The notes beneath the pieces are model-generated. The model was not told where the DNA came from, did no database searches, and was given only the letters and a program-made list of their open reading frames with translations. Below, in pieces: positions 56,874-64,000 of a stretch of DNA of 64,000 bases. This DNA is from Akebia trifoliata (lineage: Eukaryota > Streptophyta > Magnoliopsida > Ranunculales > Lardizabalaceae). Made by a program: the position numbers and the translations under genes. Positions within the stretch are counted from its first letter, which is position 1. The number at the start of each line of letters is the position of its first letter. The DNA lies in assembly GCA_017979445.1 (NCBI GenBank), contig CM030706.1:21407884-21471883 (forward strand), in the 5' to 3' direction.

Positions 56874-58384
56874 CCATGACTTTACTTTTAGTGGTTGATC
56901 TGTAATCACCAATCAGTAAAGCCCTCTTTCCTTTGATTTTATATACTTTCTCTCACCTGGATAGCTACCCATGTAAAATAGTAGTAACCTTCGATCATTT
57001 AAGACAACATGAATGATCAATTATTTTATGGGCAGGCTGTTTGCACCCATGATTTTATGCAGAGGATCTTGCTCACTGCACCACACAAACCACATTTTGG
57101 GGTGGGATGTACAGAAGAAAGTGGATGCACTGATTATTAAAGTGGGTACAAATGGATTAGCCCTTATTTTACTCAAGTACTGAATTTTCTTTGCTAATTT
57201 GGGCTATGCTCAACATCATCGTATTCTAATTAAAATGGAAGGTTTTAAAACTCCCATGAGTCCAACTCAAATAGGCTGAATCGTCTCAGTCTTGACTCAC
57301 CTCAAGATTTTCAACTACAGAAAAATATCTTGTTACTTGTCCACTCCCATCACATCGGACCAAACAAAAAACAAAAAATTTCTTTGCCCAAGTGAACATA
57401 TTCTGTTGAGATGATTTGTACTTGATCAAGTATTATCTTGATCAAATCATTAGAAAATGTGTCATGCTCCCTTATTCTAACAACAATCCCCATGGTTTAG
57501 TATAAGATTTCAAGGTATGTCATACATTCTCATACAATAATAATCATAAACAAATTATAACCATGATTTGAAGGAAATTTCTCTCTCCTGCCCACACATC
57601 CATTGTTCAGAAATTTTTATTTTTAGATTTCAAATCTTAAAAATTATTGTGGGTTCCACATGGATGATCATATTGGCAACGAACACCACAACCTTCTAGA
57701 TTTCATGAAAAACTCCATGGTAAAAACAAAAAAATTTAAGCTTGATCAATGGTGTTGAAAATGGATGGGTACCCATCACCTAAATTTGAAATTAAAATAA
57801 AATTGTGAAAAATAATATTTTTTTTTTTTTTTTTTTTGAAATTCATAGAATTTCATGGTCAACATCTCTTGTTTTTGGGTGACTAATTTTCTAAATTAGG
57901 TTGGTCGTTAACTAAGATTTTAAGAAAGTGGCCAATTACAAAACTTATTCGTTCCTAATTACTCTAGACTAATAATTATCATTAATTAGTCACCGTCATC
58001 TATATCAATCTTGCATGCATGTGATCCTCAATTATCTCTAATTTCATACAAGCTACCTTTACTCCTTGTTCACTATTTAGGATAGAAAGGAATATCTTTG
58101 GTTTGTATTATAATGGTGTGTTTTTATACATCCCATAATACATAAGAATGCAACAACCATATAATTCTCCTTAAACTTACAATCTTTTTAATAGATATGA
58201 GTCAGGATCCTTTGACTCCTAGGAATGACTTATAAAAAACATATGATCCCAACCCTATAAATGCAAAATCCAACAGTTGAGATTCTCTTCAGGATAAGTA
58301 TCTCTAAGATTTGTTTTATCAAGATACTCATAAATCTAAACCATTGGATTTTATGTTTAAAAGGTTGGGATTCCCCTATATATA
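56874..58384. other. AT-rich spacer, no gene
   Basis: A poly-T run lies at about 57820-57837. The 16-bp perfect palindrome CCCCTATATATAGGGG is at 58373-58388, at the edge of the following MITE. No coding features. Confidence 0.45.
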
Positions 58385-58776
58385 GGGGAACACTAACGTC
58401 CAATACTTCATGAGGACGTTATTGGACATTAGTATTGTCCAATACTTTTTTTTCCAATAGTATCCCCTCATTGTTTTATCTTTTAGTGAAAAAGACAATA
58501 TTATGTTAGTCTTTTACACAACAAGTACGTATTTACATAATAAATACTACAAGCATTTAAATATTTTGAATTGAAAGTCTTTATTGTAGTAAATGTTTTG
58601 ACAATCAATGCCAACATAATAAATGCATTTATTAATAGCATAATAAATGTACTTATTGTATAAAATATTATTATACCCTTGTCTTTTTCATTAAAAGACA
58701 AAATAATGAGGAGTATAATTGAAAAAAGAAAGTGTTGTACAATGCTAATGTCCCCATGAGATCTTGGACGTTTCCC
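58385..58776. mobile_element. MITE with inverted arms of about 120 bp
   Basis: The left arm (GGGGAACACTAACGTCC, later CCCCTCATTGTTTTATCTTTTAG, up to about 58510) is matched in reverse by the right arm from about 58660. Examples are CTTTTTCATTAAAAGACAAA, then AATGAGGAGTATA, and finally GGACGTTTCCC at 58776. The core is AT-rich and contains smaller repeats of TAATAAATG. The target duplication is unclear. A short frame on the minus strand at 58501-58701 lies inside and is not a gene. Confidence 0.65.
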
Positions 58777-60218
58777 ATATTTTTTTTAAAACAAATTGAA
58801 AATAAATATTGATTTGTGCAGCCTGCACACTTAGCCTAATCCCTCATAGCAAAAATATCATTATTCATTTCCTTTGTCTTATATGACATTACTGAAGAAT
58901 TTAATAACATAAATACACTCAACTTCGTTCGTGTCTTATATGACCCATCAACCTAAACATATCTCATATTTCATGCCTTACATAGTGGACGTTGAACCAT
59001 TCTCTTTTTCGTGTATTATAGAGTAAGGCCGATGTATTTCATAAAATAGATACTCCCACCCTCATTAATGTCTTATACAACCCATTGATAGAAGCATCTC
59101 ACACTCCAAGCATCATACAACATAATTCAAAGCATTCTCTGACATCTACACCACATCAAATTGAGAACTTCCACTCAATGTTATTTAAAAACTATAGCAA
59201 TTCTATTGTGACTCTTAAATCTGCAACTTAAAGAGTACAATCATTTAAACCTCATTTTCTACATATGTTAAATATTGAAAACTCATTTTAATATAAATAA
59301 AATCAATCATTGAAATCCTCTTTTCAAAATCCATTTTCTGAAAAAATAGCGCTTTGCTTGGCTACTTGAGAAAATACTTTGGTTAATTAAAGGGCCTCCA
59401 TTGGCCAACCAAGTTTTCCCAGGTTAGTCTAAAAGTTTTTTGGTTAGCCAATGGTCTTTCTTGGGTTGCGTGAAGATTACATTACTCATTTTTATGGCCT
59501 CTGAAAAAGTAACCAAGGTTTATTCGATTACATAAAAATCTTCCTTGACTAATCAAAGGAATACTTTAGTAAGTCGAAGCTGCTAAAATCTAAACATAAA
59601 ATCCATTTTCCTTTCATTGAAAACAGCAAATCTAATTTTTCTTTAAAAAAAATGTAAATTTAACAATCATCAATAAAAAAAATACAAAAAATATCTACCT
59701 AATATGCATGATTTCAATCAAGAACATATACTTTAAAATTGTGTCATTTTGTTTGAAAAGCAATTAATTTCTATGGAAATAAACTACTATTACGGCTTAA
59801 AAAACAAAAGCTTTCTACCTCTTTGATTTGATGACTGACAAACTATAATACCTTTGATTCAAAAGCCCATAAAATTATTTAGTTAATAATACTCATGTAA
59901 TCCCTTTAAGGATGATAGATTATAATCATTATATTTTTTTTTAAATAATTGTAGTTTCATAATTAACATTTCGATAATTTATTAATTTTAATCAATCATT
60001 ACGAAAATTTGAAGTCGACACAATTATGGAAAAAACGTTAATGTCAAGTTTCCATTTATTGTCAAAATTTGATGATTTTATTAGATAAAAACTTGGTTAC
60101 TATTACAGAATTTTGGGCATTATATAATTCTTTTTATTATTGAATCATTAATTAAAATGTATGGGCCAAATCAATAAATCTAATATACCCATTAGTTACT
60201 CAAATCATAGAAGTCCAT
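58777..60218. other. AT-rich spacer, no feature recognised
   Basis: Diverged direct repeats around TCGTGTCTTATATGACCCAT or TGTCTTATACAACCCAT occur near 58930 and 59070 with CATCTCA blocks after each, suggesting an old local duplication. No gene or transposon end is seen. Confidence 0.4.
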
Positions 60219-60834
60219 TGTAATACCCTAGATTTTTTTTACATGTATCTCGAGGAAATTTATAGGTTAATCATCAGGAAAAAAATTCTTGAGTTAGAAT
60301 TTGACGAAACTGATTATATCATTAGATCAACAACAAAAATTAACCGAAATTGACTATAAGTTTCCGAACATTGGAACATAGGACATTTAAGTTCTTAACA
60401 TAAATTTTGAAATGACCGTTTGTCCTTTTAACACTATAAATATTAAAACCTAGGGAAAAAGATCGCCAATCTTGTCAAGAGCTTTGAGGAGAACAATAAA
60501 GTTAGAATTATCGATCACTTCAAAGAGAAAAAGCTTAGGATTTCAATTCAAAATTTATACGTTCTTTGAGGTTGTTCGGCTTAGAACTCGAGTAGGGAAC
60601 TTCTGAACTTTATTAGTAGTCTTAATTTTCATGATCATAGTTTTCAATCCAAAAGTTTATTTTGTTTGTTAAAAATTAGAAAAAATATGATAATTTCACA
60701 AAAATCATGATGGATTTTATTGTTTAATATTTTAAGGATGAATCTATATTTAAAAAAAAAATTTGTTTGTTTGTTTTCAAGTTGAAAAGAAATCGAATCG
60801 GGAATTTTAAAGAAAAACCACACCTTGGGAGAAA
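60219..60834 (+). mobile_element. LTR fragment, Tekay/Del-like
   Basis: It starts TGTAATACCCTAG and soon has TATCTCGAGGA, matching in position the TGTAACACCCCG and TATCTCGAGG start of the LTR at 60835, but the rest diverges. A TATAAATA lies at 60435-60442, followed by an AAAACCTAGGG-type leader start. The LTR ends without a recognised 3' border where the next LTR begins, so it is either truncated or was invaded at 60834. Confidence 0.6.
60435..60442 (+). promoter_or_regulatory. TATA box in the Tekay-like LTR fragment
   Basis: TATAAATA lies about 215 bases after the LTR start, in a position plausible for the R region. Confidence 0.5.
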
Positions 60835-61590
60835 TGTAACACCCCGAATTTTTAATTCGTATCTCGAGGAAGAAATAAATAGTGGAATTGTAAGAAAATC
60901 TTGAAAGTGGGACTTAGGGTAAAACTGTAGGACCTTGTTCTGATCATTTTTATTGGAATCTAACCTCACCATTAGATTCAAAATGATCGAAAAACATAAT
61001 TTAGCCTGTAAGCACGCTCAAATGCGAGTCCGAATATAAAAGTTGCAAAATCCTCGATTACCGGATCGGACCAGGCTAAAATAGTGATTTTTTGTTAGAG
61101 AAAGAATTAGTAAGATTCGATTATACCATTGGGTTCGTAACGAAAAATTATTGAATATGGATGATTTATTTATCATTTTTAGAGATCAGGAAGTCGAATT
61201 ATCGTCAAAAACGAAAATGACATCAAGTTTAGGGGTCACCTCAGGCCAAAAATGTAAATTTTTGATCAAGATATAATTTTTAGAAATTGAACAAACCATT
61301 AGATCCAGAACGAAAAATTAGGCGAAATAGAGTATTTATTCGTCAGTTTTGGAGTCCGAATGGCCAAGTTATCGTCGAACAAAACAATAGGCGAAATACC
61401 AAATTCGTCCCAAATTTCATATAAATAATATTTTAATTTTTTTTTATAAACTCATCTTCCCCAACGCGTCCATACGGCCGAAACATATAAAAACGAAATT
61501 TTTTTTTTTTCTCTTTGATCTTCCACCTCAGATCTCTCACAAACGGCTCGCTGTCGACGATCGACGCAGAAGGAAGAAATGTCCGCAGCT

Positions 61591-62818
61591 TGATGAGTGT
61601 CTCCAAACACTCAATTATAAGCACATTTTTCGGATATTTATCTTGATTTTTGTACCTATTTCTCTATATTAGGATAATAATCATGATAAGCCTCAAACCA
61701 CCACGTTGCATGTTAATTAGGCTTAATTATATATAAATAAATTCAATTACTAGATAAATCTAATTACGTGTGTTTCTTGTGCAGAAAATCAACAATTTGG
61801 AATCAAAATCTCAAGGCAAAAGCATTTGGGCCCACTTTGGAATGCCCTAACACTTGGAATGCCCTAATCCTTTGGAATGCCCTAATCCTTAACTCATATT
61901 CTCTTCTTTTGTCTTTTTGTGCAAAGAAAAGTGGAGGCTACTTTTAGACTCTTCTACACACATTTTTCTCTATAAATAGAGCCTTCATTTCTAGAGAAAG
62001 GGTCCCATCTTGGTTCTCTTATCCAAGACTCCTTAATCTAAGGCTCTTTGCCTATTCTCTTATTTTTTGTATTTTCATTTTCTAGTTATTTTCTTTTGGT
62101 TAACTAGTCTTGTAAGAAGTAGAAGAAGAAGAAGTTGTAATTTTCTCCATGAAATGAAGAAAAGTTCTTTCATCTCTTGTCTTCCCTCTCTTGCAATGAC
62201 ATTAGGCTAAGTTCCCCTCCATTGGAGAGTAGAAAAGCCTAGAGCAAGTTCTTGTGTTATTTCTAATTTTATGCCTTTCTTTTATTTAAAATGCTTATGA
62301 ATTCTCTTTAAGTTTCTTGCACATTTTATTCTTAATATAGATACTTTATGCTTAGATTAGATCAAGATAAAGTATGCTTAAATTAGATAATTTGTAGTAA
62401 GAAGTTCTCAAGAAATTCTACTTTGTTTTTGTTCCTTTATTTCATTTTAATTGCAAAACTTTCCGATCTAAGGAGCTAACACCAAGCCCTTATGATTGAG
62501 TTATAAAAAGGCTAGAGACTAGAAATTGCTCATTAACATGTTTTAGGTAAATCCACCTCCAATGGTGTTTTAATTCATAAGTTTACTTGCTTTTAATTTC
62601 ATTTACTTTAGTTTATTTTCTAGCAATTTTACATCTCTTATAAGTTCAAAAATACAAAGAAAAACAGTTTTAATTCCTTTTAGTTAATTTGAATTTTATT
62701 TTCTTAGCTTAGCTCTATTCCTCCTTTCTCTTGGGTTCGATCCCCTACTTGCCCCACAAGTAAGGTAAAACTAAGATTATTATTAACTCCGATGAGAAGA
62801 ACAACGATAGTCTCATCA
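61591..62818 (+). mobile_element. Solo LTR of about 1.2 kb, TSD CAGCT
   Basis: It is inserted in the LTR that starts at 60835. The ends are TGATGAG and CTCATCA, the TG...CA form of LTRs, and the 5-bp duplication CAGCT lies at 61586-61590 and 62819-62823. A TATA box at 61971-61978 lies about 380 bases from the start, and a T-rich, then pyrimidine-rich region follows. There are no internal genes. The general layout and the TGATGAGTGTC start recall Athila-like gypsy LTRs, but I would not press the family. Confidence 0.8.
61971..61978 (+). promoter_or_regulatory. TATA box of the 1.2-kb solo LTR
   Basis: TATAAATA within CTCTATAAATAGAG, with pyrimidine-rich sequence downstream. This is the likely start region of the former element's transcript and also gives the strand. 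Confidence 0.6.
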
Positions 62819-64000
62819 CAGCTACGTTCTCTACAAAACCCACCCAATCTTTCTTCGTTTCACTTTCTATTTCACCCGATATCGTCAAAAATCAGTCGTA
62901 TTTGGATACGGAAATTTCGAAACTTTGACCTCGGATTTCGTCCGTTTCGAGGTCAAACCGTCTTCCGACGTAGAAGGGAGAAACATCCGCAACCTCATTC
63001 CCTACATAACCCAATCAAATTCCTTCCGTTTTCTCGTATTTTTCAACCCGTATCCTCAAAAATCAGCCGTACGTATATACGTGGATTTCGAAAACTTCGA
63101 CCTCGAATTTCATCAATTTCAGGGTTAAACCGTCTTTCGTCGTAGAAGGGAGAAGAGACAAGCACATCAAGATCTTCGAAACCACCGGGCTGGTTTCGAA
63201 AATTAGCTGCTTCGAAGTTCGGTCCGTCTCGATTTCCGTACCGATCACCTCGATTTCCGCGCACATGCTTTGATCTTTTCGCCTAGACATTGTAAGGAAC
63301 TCTCAATTTCTATTAGTAATCGTAGATTGTGAAAATTGCATTTAGGATTTTATTGAAAAAAAATTTTGGATGTATCTCCGAAATGTAGAATTCTTTTGTT
63401 ATTTCAAAAATTCACGCTAGAAATTGCATGATTGATATGTTTAATTGTATTTTTAACAAATTATACGTGGGTAAGGCATTTTATTAGGTTATTTCTGTAA
63501 GTTGGGTCCTGTGCACTGCTCGGAACCCGTTTTAATATAAGTTTTGTATTTTTTTTAAGGTTTTTGATAAAAATAAATTCTTTAGTTGGAAAATGTGATT
63601 TAATATTCAATGAACTTATATTGAGTTGATGAATATCAGAAAATGGATGTTTTATTGAAGAGATTGAAAATTGTAAAAAAATCGGAAAGAGGGAAAAAAA
63701 GGTATGAAACGGTAAAATGTCAGAGTCACACCCGAGGGGTGATGTCTGCATTTTACATTGTTGTGTTGTGTGTAGGTTGGTGAACATATATCCAGGGATA
63801 ATATTATTGGTTGCATGTTTATTTCCTTTCTGTTAGCGCGAGGCGCTGTTTACGTTTCCGTTATGTTATTTATTTTAGGCCGGGTGGCCACAGTTGCATG
63901 GTAGGAAACTGGATATCCATTCTCAACCTTGTATTGTTAATTTCTCTTTTTTTTAAAATGAAAATAATATATATATGTAAATATTTTGTGAGCTGTTAAA

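Larger units (their letters stand above)
60835..64000 (+). mobile_element. Large LTR (same family as 6169-9337), runs off window
   Basis: It starts TGTAACACCCCGAATTTTTA and follows the reverse complement of the 3.17-kb LTRs at 6169-9337 and 12219-15389 throughout, including the 165-bp repeats and the AAACGGCTCG block. It is more diverged from them than they are from each other. It is split by the insertion at 61591-62818. About 1.9 kb of LTR is present in the window, so roughly 1.2 kb more should follow. Whether internal sequence follows cannot be seen. Confidence 0.8.

Overview
The window is a stretch of plant nuclear DNA built almost entirely from transposable elements inserted into one another. 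The plant origin is inferred from Tat/Ogre-like and Tekay/Del-like Ty3-gypsy retrotransposons, a PIF/Harbinger transposon with Myb-type ORF1 and intron-split transposase, a tRNA-derived SINE, Mutator-type MITEs with 9-bp target duplications, a LINE tail with a plant-type zf-RVT domain and a hAT C-terminus. I cannot name the species. I see no intact host gene, tRNA, rRNA, CRISPR array or bacterial-type operon. Every recognisable protein-coding stretch is broken.

Left part (1-17065). AT-rich DNA holds a SINE (387-610, 14-bp TSD), a long-hairpin MITE (1224-1393, 9-bp TSD) and a G-box-bearing MITE (2545-2760). From about 3960 an old gypsy element appears: LTR end with TATA box, degenerate primer-binding region, then gag. 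Its gag is split by a solo LTR of family B (4533-6168 plus 15395-15495, minus strand, TSD TATTG). That solo LTR is itself split by a complete LTR-internal-LTR element (6169-15389, minus strand, TSD TCTAG) with 3.17-kb LTRs and only a dead gag inside. The order of events is old gypsy, then LTR B, then the large-LTR element.

Middle part (17066-33909). A family-B LTR (17066-18605) with a primer-binding site is followed by a leader holding another solo B LTR (19266-20820, TSD ATGGG). The decayed internal region of a Tat/Ogre-like element follows (called A here): leader, ORF1, gag, protease with G-patch, and the start of reverse transcriptase. A 4.75-kb PIF/Harbinger element (24931-29684, TSD TAA) sits between ORF1 and gag. 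Element A stops abruptly inside reverse transcriptase at about 33909, where a truncated family-C LTR begins.

Right part (33910-52445). A second Tat/Ogre-like element (C) follows: truncated 5' LTR, primer-binding site, a leader of tandem repeats, gag, protease, G-patch, RT-RNase H, a second RNase H, integrase, and an antisense ORF (aORF) read on the minus strand. The aORF is split by a solo C LTR (47204-49490). A polypurine tract and a divergent 3' LTR close the element. Catalytic motifs of protease, RT and integrase remain visible, but many UAG and UGA codons stand at Gln or Trp positions.

End (52446-64000). This holds a hAT dimerisation-domain fragment, a LINE tail (zf-RVT and RNase H), paired hairpins, a second copy of the G-box MITE, a MITE with arms of about 120 bp, and two LTRs of the Tekay-like type. 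The second LTR runs off the window and is split by a 1.2-kb solo LTR (61591-62818, TSD CAGCT).

No new functional system is visible. The useful content is the resolved nesting order, the non-autonomous large-LTR element, the Harbinger element with unexplained internal DNA, and the odd LTR mosaic of element C.
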